Origin: Hyphomicrobiales bacterium | GTDB taxonomy: Bacteria; Pseudomonadota; Alphaproteobacteria; Rhizobiales; Rhizobiaceae | DNA: 64,000 nucleotides | Reading direction: 5' to 3' | NCBI GenBank assembly: GCA_900467185.1 | Contig: UBPA01000004.1 | Coordinates: forward strand, 62,001 to 126,000 | Part shown: positions 37,436 to 50,603 of the stretch, in pieces | How the letters are laid out: each line of letters starts with the position of its first letter | How positions within the stretch are numbered: the stretch's first letter is position 1 | The notes under the pieces: model-generated | Database searches by the model: none | What the model saw: the letters and a program-made list of their open reading frames with translations, nothing else | What the model was told of the DNA's origin: nothing | Made by a program: the position numbers and the translations under genes

Positions 37436-37840
37436 TCAGCCCGAGACCGTCTCGTTGAGCTGGGTCAGCTCGGACAGGAAGTTCTCGATCTTCGTGCGGT
37501 GCTCGTCGCCATGGTGCGGCTGATCGAGTTCGGCACGGGCCGCCTCGATCCGGCGCTCGACCAGCGTCGCGTCGAATTCGCTGACCGGCACGGCCGATTC
37601 GGCGAGAACGGTGCAGCCCGTCGGCAGGATGTCGGCGAAGCCGCCGAACACCACGTAGCGGTTGGTCTGGCCGCTCGTCGTCTTCACGGTGATGATGCCC
37701 GGCTTGATCGTCGTCATGGTCGGTGCGTGATTGGCCATGACGGTCATCTCGCCTTCCGTTGCCGGAATGACCACTTCGCTGACCTGCTCGGAAAGCAGCA
37801 GACGTTCCGGGGAAACGAGCTCGAGTTTGAAATCAGCCAT
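37436..37840 (-). CDS. atpC: ATP synthase epsilon subunit
   Basis: A 134-residue F1 subunit that couples rotation and inhibits ATP hydrolysis. The N-terminal beta-sandwich is intact (FKLELVSPERLLLSEQVSEVVIPATEGEMTVMANHAPTMTTIKPGIITV). The C-terminal helical region (DATLVERRIEAARAELDQP) is present. It is the last gene of atpHAGDC and is separated from atpD by a 102-bp spacer with an inverted-repeat element rather than the tight spacing seen elsewhere in the operon. The strong terminator follows. Confidence 0.96.
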   Translation of the reverse strand: MADFKLELVSPERLLLSEQVSEVVIPATEGEMTVMANHAPTMTTIKPGIITVKTTSGQTNRYVVFGGFADILPTGCTVLAESAVPVSEFDATLVERRIEAARAELDQPHHGDEHRTKIENFLSELTQLNETVSG

Positions 37841-37849
37841 ATCAATTCA

Positions 37850-37937
37850 GCGAGTAGCGAATAGCGGATCGTTTCAGAAAACCGTCCCGGACATATCCAC
37901 CTATCCCTACTCGCTACTCCCTATTCGCTCTATTCGC
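37850..37937. repeat. Imperfect inverted repeat between atpD and atpC
   Basis: The left arm GCGAGTAGCGAATAGCG (37850-37866) is complementary, with small insertions, to CTACTCGCTACTCCCTATTC and the following CGCTCTATTCGC (37906-37937). The right side also carries a short direct repeat of CTATTCGCT. This resembles short mosaic repeats known from rhizobial intergenic regions. Confidence 0.8.
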
Positions 37938-37942
37938 TTCGA

Positions 37943-40308
<2,366 letters not shown>

Positions 40309-40357
40309 CCAGTATCCGTCCTAGGTAGCGTCTGCGGGTGCGTCTTGAAGCAGACGA

Positions 40358-42447
<2,090 letters not shown>

Positions 42448-42578
42448 GGGCGCGCTTCTCTTGCTGCGATCCAAGAGCGATCTTCGGACGGACCGAAAAC
42501 CGAACACATTGAATTTGTTGCTATATCCTCAAGGACATCCTGGCCTGACAGGCCCGGCTCCCCCACGAAGTCGGGGTT

Positions 42579-42607
42579 CGTCTAGCATAGGAAAAGTGGA
42601 CTCGCAA
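42579..42607 (-). promoter_or_regulatory. Putative promoter of the atp operon
   Basis: On the minus strand TTGCGA and TAGACG are 17 bp apart, about 130 bp upstream of atpH. The leader contains two short GC-rich hairpins (around 42540-42575). Confidence 0.4.
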
Positions 42608-42702
42608 CACGCGAGGGGAGCGATTGCACGATCCTCGGGCCAAATTCTGCCCAAAAGCGGGAGTGTGATGGCCTCGGCGAGGTGTCGCGCGGGCCTCCGG
42701 CC

Positions 42703-43089
42703 TCAGAAGACGCCGAAAACATAGGCCAGTGGCAGGATGGCCAGCACCATCTGCACGAGAACAAACAGCCAGTTCACGACCGTGTTACCTTGATCCGACA
42801 CCATGGACAGGATGCGCCCGAAAGCGGCGAGCGCGAAGGCCGAGCCGAGCGCGAGATAGACCATGGGCTGGGCGAGCACGATGGCGGCAAGGCCCAGACC
42901 GAGCGGAAATCCGCCGAGCGTCGAGCGGGCCTCGGCATAGCCGCCGCGCCGGCCGTCCCGCAGCGAAAGTCCCATGGCCCGGAACGACAGGCCCGGCGCG
43001 AACAGGAAGAACAGCCCCATGACGCAGGTCGCCACGGCACTGAGGAAGGCGAGGAACTCGCCGGTCTCGGTCGGTATATACAGATCCAT
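42703..43089 (-). CDS. DUF4345-like membrane protein
   Basis: A 128-residue protein with four hydrophobic segments (about 12-33, 60-80, 82-92 and 105-125) and the sequence TCVMGLFFLFAPGLSFRAMGL, followed by RGGYAEARSTLGGFPLGLGLAAI. This matches DUF4345-type small membrane proteins, which have four helices and no known function. It sits between priA and the atp operon on the same strand and begins 126 bp after the priA stop, so may be separately expressed. Confidence 0.72.
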   Translation of the reverse strand: MDLYIPTETGEFLAFLSAVATCVMGLFFLFAPGLSFRAMGLSLRDGRRGGYAEARSTLGGFPLGLGLAAIVLAQPMVYLALGSAFALAAFGRILSMVSDQGNTVVNWLFVLVQMVLAILPLAYVFGVF

Positions 43090-43145
43090 CGCCGCGATCC
43101 CATGCCCCTGTTGTTGCCATCGTCCTCGTCCGGCCGCGGGCCGCC

Positions 43146-43178
43146 CCGCGCAGATCTAGACACCGCGCAGATCTAGAC
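43146..43178. repeat. 17-bp tandem duplication
   Basis: CCGCGCAGATCTAGAC occurs twice (43146-43161 and 43163-43178) with one base between, in the gap between priA and the DUF4345-like gene. Confidence 0.9.
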
Positions 43179-43215
43179 CAAGTCGCCACGCAAGGGAATC
43201 GCGCGCGGGATGCAG

Positions 43216-45444
43216 CTAAAGGAAACTTTGCGGATCGATATCGAGCTGGACCGACACCGAACCACGCACCTTGGGCCCCGCAGCAATCATCGCCCGCATG
43301 AAGGCCTGCATGTCGCTGTTGCGCCGGCCGTGGACCAGAAGCCGAAACCGATGGCGGCCGCGAACGACCGCCAGCGCCGCTTCCGCGGGTCCGAGCACGG
43401 TGATGCCGGAGACCTGCGGTGCGGCCTGTCGCAGGCCGCGCGCATGGGTCTCCGCATCGGCGCGCGTATCGGCCGAGACGATCACGGAGGCGAGCCGCCC
43501 GAACGGCGGCAGCACAGCCCGCTCCCGCTCGCCGATCTCGCGCGCATAGAACGCCTCGGCATCGCCGGAGACGATCGCCTGCATCACCGGATGCTGCGGC
43601 TGGTAGGTCTGCAGCAGCCCGCGGCTCTTCAGCCCCGTTCGCCCGGCACGCCCCGTCACCTGGCTCAAAAGCTGGAATGTTCTTTCGGCCGCCCGGGGAT
43701 CGCCATTGGCCAGTCCGATGTCTGCATCCACGATGCCGACGCAGGTCATCATCGGAAAATTGTGGCCTTTGGCGACGAGCTGCGTGCCCACTACGATGTC
43801 GGCCTCCCCCTTGGCGATGGCCTCGAGCTCCAGCCGCAGGCGCTTCACGCCCATCAGGTCTGAGGAAAGCACGATGGTCCGGGCTTGCGGAAAATGCCGG
43901 TCCACCTCCTCGGCGATCCGCTCCACGCCGGGCCCGCAGGCGACGAGATGATCGAGCGTGCCGCATTCCGGGCAGGCCTCCGGCGTGCGTTCCGCATAAC
44001 CGCAATGATGGCACTGGATCTGGTTGCGGAACCGGTGCTCCACCAGCCAGCTCGAACAATTGGGGCACTGGAAGCGATGTCCGCAGACGCGGCAGAGGGT
44101 CAGCGGCGCATAGCCCCGCCGGTTGAGGAAGAGCAGCGCCTGCTCGCCCTTCTCCACCGCCTTGCCGATGGCCGAGAGAAGCACCGGCGACAGAAAGCCG
44201 CCGCGCTCCGGCGGATGCCGGCGCATATCGATCAGGCCGAGATCCGGCATGGCGGCTGCGCCGAAGCGGGTGCGCAGATGGATGGGCCGGTAGCGCCCGA
44301 CCTCGCCATTGACCCGGCTTTCCACCGATGGCGTCGCCGATACGAGCACGACGGGGAAATCGCCAAGCCTTGCCCGCACCACGGCCATGTCGCGCGCATT
44401 GTAAAAAACGCGGTCTTCCTGCTTGTAGGCGGGATCGTGTTCTTCATCGACAATGATGAGGCCGAGATCCTCGAACGGCAGGAACAGCGCCGAGCGCGCA
44501 CCGGCCACGACCCGCACGCCGCCCTCGCTCAGCTGCCGCCAGACCTTTTCGCGGGTGCGGGGCGCGAGATCGGAATGCCATTCCGCCGGCTTTGCGCCGA
44601 ACCGCTTCTCGAAGCGATCGAGAAAGGCGGCCGTCAGAGCGATTTCCGGCAAGAGAATCAGCACCTGCCGGCCCTGCCGCAGGGTCTCGGCGATGGCCTC
44701 GAAATAGACCTCCGTCTTGCCCGATCCCGTCACGCCGTCGATGAGCGAGACGGAAAACGTCTTGTCGGCCGCCGCCGCGACCAGCGTATCCGCCGCCTCG
44801 CGCTGGATCTCTTCCAGCTCGGTTGCGGCATAGTCCGCATCGGGCGGCGCCACCACCGGCGGCGGCGGCATGAAAATGGTCTCGAACACCCCCTGCGCGC
44901 GCAGGCCCTCGACCACGCTGGTCGAGACGCCCGCGGCATGGGCAAGGCCGGATCGCGTCCAGAGGAAGCCGTCCGCAGCCGTCTCCACCACGCGCGTCCG
45001 CGCCGGCGTCATCCGGTCCGGGCGCCGGTCGGTCAGCTGCAACCCCTCCACCATCGGCTCGGGATCGAAGGCCGCGGGCACGCGCAGCGCCATGCGCGCG
45101 ACGAGACCGGGCGGCGACAGCGTGTAGGCCGCGACCCAGTCGAGAAAGGCACGCATATCGCGCGAAAGCGGCGGGCAATCGAAGACCTGCGTGATGGATT
45201 TCAGCTTCTTCGGATCGACGGCCGGTTCCTCGGTCGCATCCCAGACGACGCCCGCGACCTGTCGTGGCCCGAGCGGCACCTGCACGATCGAACCCGGCTG
45301 AACCGCCATGCCGTCCGGCACGCGGTAGGAATAGGCCTTGTCGGCGGGCATGGGCACCAGAACCGGCACGACCCTGCCCGGCGCGTGTCGGGAGGTTTCG
45401 CCCCCGAACAGATCAATCGAATCGCCCGTCATTGCGGCGGACAT
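43216..45444 (-). CDS. priA: Primosomal replication restart helicase PriA
   Basis: A 742-residue superfamily-2 helicase that reloads the replisome at stalled forks. The N-terminal DNA-binding domain (about 25-190) has PVLVPMPADKAYSYRVPDG. The motor has Walker A GVTGSGKTEVY (about 240), DEEH in IIVDEEHDPAYKQED, and later HRFQCPNCSSWLVEH. Eight cysteines for two zinc ions are visible at about 455-500 (CRVCG, CPNC, CHHCG, CPECG). Motifs V and VI follow (VGTQLVAKGHNFP, LLSQVTGRAGRTG). The length fits the family. It overlaps nothing; the acyltransferase gene is 49 bp upstream. Confidence 0.96.
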   Translation of the reverse strand: MSAAMTGDSIDLFGGETSRHAPGRVVPVLVPMPADKAYSYRVPDGMAVQPGSIVQVPLGPRQVAGVVWDATEEPAVDPKKLKSITQVFDCPPLSRDMRAFLDWVAAYTLSPPGLVARMALRVPAAFDPEPMVEGLQLTDRRPDRMTPARTRVVETAADGFLWTRSGLAHAAGVSTSVVEGLRAQGVFETIFMPPPPVVAPPDADYAATELEEIQREAADTLVAAAADKTFSVSLIDGVTGSGKTEVYFEAIAETLRQGRQVLILLPEIALTAAFLDRFEKRFGAKPAEWHSDLAPRTREKVWRQLSEGGVRVVAGARSALFLPFEDLGLIIVDEEHDPAYKQEDRVFYNARDMAVVRARLGDFPVVLVSATPSVESRVNGEVGRYRPIHLRTRFGAAAMPDLGLIDMRRHPPERGGFLSPVLLSAIGKAVEKGEQALLFLNRRGYAPLTLCRVCGHRFQCPNCSSWLVEHRFRNQIQCHHCGYAERTPEACPECGTLDHLVACGPGVERIAEEVDRHFPQARTIVLSSDLMGVKRLRLELEAIAKGEADIVVGTQLVAKGHNFPMMTCVGIVDADIGLANGDPRAAERTFQLLSQVTGRAGRTGLKSRGLLQTYQPQHPVMQAIVSGDAEAFYAREIGERERAVLPPFGRLASVIVSADTRADAETHARGLRQAAPQVSGITVLGPAEAALAVVRGRHRFRLLVHGRRNSDMQAFMRAMIAAGPKVRGSVSVQLDIDPQSFL

Positions 45445-45493
45445 TGCTCCCGTGGGCGCCGAAAGGAAAGAGGCCGCCGTTCAGCGCCCGTTT

Positions 45494-46462
45494 TCAGATC
45501 TCGGCCGGGGCGGGTAACCGGCCTGCGACGGTCGGGCTATCGACGGCAACATTTGCAGGCTTCAGGGGCTGGAACACAGCATCACCGTCGCGTGCGAGAT
45601 CCGTCACCGTATGCCGTTCAAGCGCGCGGGTCACCTCGGCCGTATCCCCGTCCAGTGCGTCGGGCGGGATCAGATGGCCGACGGTCATGTCGAAGACGTT
45701 GCCCTTCTTGTTGAGCAGCTCGTGGAACACGGTCATGTCGCGCAGCTCGGTCGACCATTTCGCCAGCCAGTAGAACAGGCCGGAATTGCGGGCCTGCATG
45801 TGCACCGGCAGGATCGCGAGGTTGTGCTTGCGGGCAAAGCCGACGACGGAGGTCTTCCAGGGGCGCTCGTTCAGCCGTCCGTCCGCCCAGTAGGCGATGC
45901 GGCCGGAGGGAAAGAGCACGGTGGCCTTGCCCTCCGATATCGCGCGGTTCGTCACCTGCAGCGTCTCGCGCGCCTTCAGCTTGCTCTTGTGCTCGTCGCG
46001 CCATTCCACGGGAATGACCATCTCCACGAATCGCGGATTGACGCGGATCGCATCCCGGTTGGCAAAGAACATCATGTCCGGCCGGCACGCCTTGAGCAGG
46101 TCGAACACCGCGACGCCGTCGGCGATGCCGGTCGGGTGGTTGCTGACGAGCAGGAAGCCGCCGCTGCGCGGAATCCGCTCTTCATGCGCCACGCGGATGT
46201 CGAGCGACAGCGTGTCGCTGAGATACTGGAAAGCCTGGAAACCCGGCAGATTGGCGACGCCGTTCGCAAATTCCAGCGCCTTGCGGTAGTTCAAAAGTGT
46301 GTAGAGCGCCGGCCGCATCACGGGCCAGAGCGGGTGGTGGACGATGCGCTGCCCGCGCTCGGCGATCAGCGTATCCACGATATGGCCGGGCTGTCCTTGC
46401 GAGACGAGCGACACCGCCTCCGCGAACTGAGTGAAACCGCCTGCAGAGCCTTGTCTTGTCAT
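45494..46462 (-). CDS. PlsC-like lysophospholipid acyltransferase family protein
   Basis: A 322-residue protein with an acyltransferase core: SNHPTGIADGVAVFD (His and Asp of the HX4-5D box, about 102-116), VEMVIPVEWRDE, then FPSGRIAYWADGRLNERPW with the acceptor-binding FPSG/E motif, and FARKHNLAILPVHMQARNSGLFY. This is the hemolysin-type branch also found fused or linked to ornithine-lipid enzymes, but no OlsB partner is next to it. Acylation of a lysolipid or ornithine-type lipid is inferred. It lies upstream of priA on the same strand and diverges from xerC. Confidence 0.85.
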   Translation of the reverse strand: MTRQGSAGGFTQFAEAVSLVSQGQPGHIVDTLIAERGQRIVHHPLWPVMRPALYTLLNYRKALEFANGVANLPGFQAFQYLSDTLSLDIRVAHEERIPRSGGFLLVSNHPTGIADGVAVFDLLKACRPDMMFFANRDAIRVNPRFVEMVIPVEWRDEHKSKLKARETLQVTNRAISEGKATVLFPSGRIAYWADGRLNERPWKTSVVGFARKHNLAILPVHMQARNSGLFYWLAKWSTELRDMTVFHELLNKKGNVFDMTVGHLIPPDALDGDTAEVTRALERHTVTDLARDGDAVFQPLKPANVAVDSPTVAGRLPAPAEI

Positions 46463-46601
46463 GGTCGTCCCGCCGCCGCGTATCGCTCACCTATGGCAAA
46501 TGAATATGATTGAGCGATGACGGATTCCAAGGGGATGTTAGCAATTCGGCAAGACCTGTGCGCCCAGACTTGATGTTTGAACGGCGGACGAGGGCTTCGA
46601 C

Positions 46602-47537
46602 ATGAACGCGTTTCTGGTGATCGGCGATGCCGTGCTGATGGCCGAGCGGGAGACCTGGCTGAAGGCGCTGTCGAACGAGCGGCGGCTGTCGGACAAGACG
46701 GTGGAGGCCTATGAGCGCGATACGCGCCAGTTCCTCGCCTTCCTCACCGGCCACCTCGCCGGCCCGCCGAAACTGTCGGACATCAAGGCGCTGCGGCCGG
46801 GCGACCTGCGCGGCTTCCTCGCCACCCGTCGCCGCGACGGCGCGGGTGCCCGCACGCTCGGACGCGGGCTTGCCGGCCTGCGGTCCTTCCTGCGCCATCT
46901 GGAGCGCAAGGGGCTGGTCAACGCCGCCGGCGCCGGCGCGGTACGCTCGCCCAAGCAGCCGAAATCCCTGCCGAAGCCACTGACCGACACCGATGCGCTG
47001 GCCGTGGTCGCAAGCGACGCCCAGCTGAGCGAGGAGCCCTGGATCGCCGCCCGCAACGAAGCGGTGCTGACCCTGCTCTATGGCTGCGGCCTGCGCATTT
47101 CCGAGGCGCTCGGGCTGACGGCCGACGATGTCACGGGCACCCCGCGCGCGCTGCGCGTCACCGGCAAGGGCGGCAAGACCCGCATCGTGCCGCTGATCGC
47201 GCCGGCGCTCGATGCCGTGCACCGCTATCTCGCGCTCTGCCCCTATGCAGCTGAGGGCAACGACCTCATCTTCCGCGGCGCCAAGGGCGGCGTGCTGCAG
47301 CCGGCGATCATCCAGCGCGAGATGCAGCGCCTGCGCGGGGCGCTGGGCCTGCCCGATACGGCGACGCCCCATGCCCTGCGGCACTCCTTCGCAACGCATC
47401 TGCTGGCCGGCGGCGGCGATCTGCGCACCATTCAGGAACTGCTCGGCCATGCCAGCCTGTCGAGTACCCAGATCTATACCGGCGTCGATTCCGCCCGCCT
47501 GCTTGATATCTACGATCGCGCCCATCCCCGCGCGTGA
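46602..47537 (+). CDS. xerC: Tyrosine recombinase XerC
   Basis: A 311-residue tyrosine recombinase with the N-terminal SAM-like core-binding domain (about 15-110: LSDKTVEAYERDTRQFLAFL) and catalytic residues Arg in CGLRISEALGL (about 163), Lys in GKGGKTR (about 189), His-x-x-Arg in HALRHSFATHLL (about 258-261), His in LLGHASLSSTQIY and the nucleophile Tyr (about 293). It resolves chromosome dimers at dif with XerD, activated by FtsK. There is no phage gene nearby, so it is the housekeeping enzyme. The ATG at 46602 is used; the surrounding 139-bp gap is AT-leaning. Confidence 0.94.
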   Translation: MNAFLVIGDAVLMAERETWLKALSNERRLSDKTVEAYERDTRQFLAFLTGHLAGPPKLSDIKALRPGDLRGFLATRRRDGAGARTLGRGLAGLRSFLRHLERKGLVNAAGAGAVRSPKQPKSLPKPLTDTDALAVVASDAQLSEEPWIAARNEAVLTLLYGCGLRISEALGLTADDVTGTPRALRVTGKGGKTRIVPLIAPALDAVHRYLALCPYAAEGNDLIFRGAKGGVLQPAIIQREMQRLRGALGLPDTATPHALRHSFATHLLAGGGDLRTIQELLGHASLSSTQIYTGVDSARLLDIYDRAHPRA

Positions 47538-47630
47538 AACGAAGCCAAAACGGCATTAACCATGCACCTTAATCCGCTCGTGACGTCTCCGCCGCTAGGG
47601 TGACGGGAACCGTGAAGGAAAGGACGCCCC

Positions 47631-48725
47631 GTGCCCGCGACGACCCCGACGAGACGCCCTCTTCCGACACATCTTGCCCGCTCCCTTGTCGACAACCTCG
47701 TCTCGCTCGCGGCACTCCTCCCCGTCATCCTTCTCGCAGCCCTCGTCGCCGCCTTTTTCAGCATCGGCCGCGCCCAGGCGCAAGAGATCGCCTGCAACGG
47801 TGTGAACCTGCTCGAAAGCTGGGAAAAGACCGACCCGGGCAGCGTCAAGAGCGTCGAGGCCGAAGCCGCGCTCGTGGTCAACGGGACGGGCAAGTTCTGG
47901 AAGATCGAGAAGCCGGGCATTCCCGCTTCCTACCTTCTGGGAACCATGCACGTCACCGACCCGCGCGTGCTCGCCATGCCGGAGGGTGCGCCCGAGGCCT
48001 TTGCAGGTGCCGCGACGGTCATCGTCGAATCGGACGAGGTCCTCGATGAGAAGAAGGCCCAGATAGCACTGTTTTCGGACCCGAGCCTCACCATGTTCAC
48101 CGATGGCAGCACGATCGAAAGCTATCTCGATGCAGACCAGAAGGCGATCCTGACCGAAGGCCTGAAAGCCCGCGGCCTGGCCCTGCCAGCCGTCGCCCGC
48201 ATGAAGCCGTGGATGATCGCAAGCTTCGTCTCTCTGCCGCCTTGCGAACTGAGCCGGAAAGCCGGCGGCGCCCTCTTTCTCGACCAGAAGCTGGCGCGGG
48301 ACGCCGTATCGCAGGGAAAGACCCTCAAGGGTCTGGAGACCATCGTCGAGCAGATCCGCGCGCTCGACGACCTGCCGATCGCCTTTCACATTTCGTCGCT
48401 GGTGGACATGCTCAAACTCGGAACGGCCGTTGAGGATGCCATGGAGACCACCACGGACCTGTATCTCGAAGGCCGGATCGCCACCATCATGCCCATGCTG
48501 AAGGCCGCCTCGCACATCATCGGAGGCGGCGACATGGAACAGCAATCCGTCGCCTTCGAGCAGCGCATCGTCACCGATCGCAACCATGTCATGGCGACGC
48601 GCGCCCGTCCGAGCCTCGATGCCGGCAACGCCTTCATGGCGGTCGGCGCCCTGCACCTGCCTGGCCCGGAAGGCGTGGTCGAGCTGCTCCGCAAGGACGG
48701 CTTCACCCTCACCGCCATGCCCTGA
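47631..48725 (+). CDS. TraB/GumN (TIKI-like) family protein
   Basis: A 364-residue protein with an N-terminal hydrophobic segment (about 24-47, ending in AQAQ, a likely signal peptide) and the TraB/GumN core: PASYLLGTMHVTDPRVLAMPEGAPEAF (GTMH is a metal-ligand motif), VIVESDEV, KGLETIVEQIRAL and, near the end, GNAFMAVGALHLPGPEGVVELLRKDGF (GALHL is the second conserved box). The family is related to Wnt-cleaving TIKI metalloproteases, but bacterial functions are unknown. The start is GTG with AAGGA upstream. It is convergent with leuC, separated by a long hairpin. Confidence 0.88.
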   Translation: MPATTPTRRPLPTHLARSLVDNLVSLAALLPVILLAALVAAFFSIGRAQAQEIACNGVNLLESWEKTDPGSVKSVEAEAALVVNGTGKFWKIEKPGIPASYLLGTMHVTDPRVLAMPEGAPEAFAGAATVIVESDEVLDEKKAQIALFSDPSLTMFTDGSTIESYLDADQKAILTEGLKARGLALPAVARMKPWMIASFVSLPPCELSRKAGGALFLDQKLARDAVSQGKTLKGLETIVEQIRALDDLPIAFHISSLVDMLKLGTAVEDAMETTTDLYLEGRIATIMPMLKAASHIIGGGDMEQQSVAFEQRIVTDRNHVMATRARPSLDAGNAFMAVGALHLPGPEGVVELLRKDGFTLTAMP

Positions 48726-48735
48726 CCGCCGCACA

Positions 48736-48778
48736 ATGACAAGCGCCGCCTCCGGAAAGCGGAAGCGGCGCTTGTCAT
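48736..48778. terminator. Long hairpin between gumN-like gene and leuC
   Basis: A perfect 14-bp stem (48736-48749 with 48765-48778) encloses a 15-nt loop that can itself fold. There is no T-run longer than two, so it may act as a boundary or mRNA-stabilising element. Confidence 0.6.
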
Positions 48779-48803
48779 GTCTTAAGCGTATCGACGGCCC
48801 GGC

Positions 48804-50213
<1,410 letters not shown>

Positions 50214-50603
50214 GGCGTGTCATCCATTGGAAAGAAGTCATCGGAAAAATCCGGCTGGCCGCCGGCGGGATCAGGCTTTCGAAAGCCGGGGCACGCGCCC
50301 CCGAGGGATCTATCGAAGTCGGCTGTTAAGCGCCCCGGAGACGCGCGCGTAAAAGCGTGCCGGCAGGCGCTTGTGATCCTGCAGCACGACGACATTCTGC
50401 GCGCGACATCCGAACTTGGATTCCATAAGGGCTCAGATAGCAGTTTCGCAGCCGGACTGCAAGGTTTCCCCCGGCGCGGCGGCCGCGGCGCAGCGCCCTC
50501 GATCTTTACGGCGTCGACCGATTCTCGCAGCCTCCGCTTGCCAACCGGCCGAAAGTCTGAGACGCCGGAGACGTCCGTCATCCGGCGGATCTGGGGGGAC
50601 ATC
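50214..50603. other. Divergent regulatory region of leuC and the channel gene
   Basis: This 390-bp gap holds no convincing gene. It contains a leuC promoter candidate (50434-50462) and a leuC leader of about 200 nt with GC-rich potential stems (around 50270-50310) but no leucine-rich leader peptide that I could find. Confidence 0.55.
50434..50462 (-). promoter_or_regulatory. Putative promoter of leuC
   Basis: On the minus strand TTGCAG (50462-50457), 17 bp, then TATCTG (50439-50434). Confidence 0.5.

Noticed and set aside
46602-47537. Integrase of a mobile element
   Set aside because: The tyrosine recombinase has XerC architecture and length, and neighbours are housekeeping genes; ftsK is in the same window.
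47556-47572. CtrA-like site before the TraB/GumN gene
   Set aside because: The TTAA pair is 9 bp apart instead of 7; only the TTAACCAT half-site fits, so it is not called.
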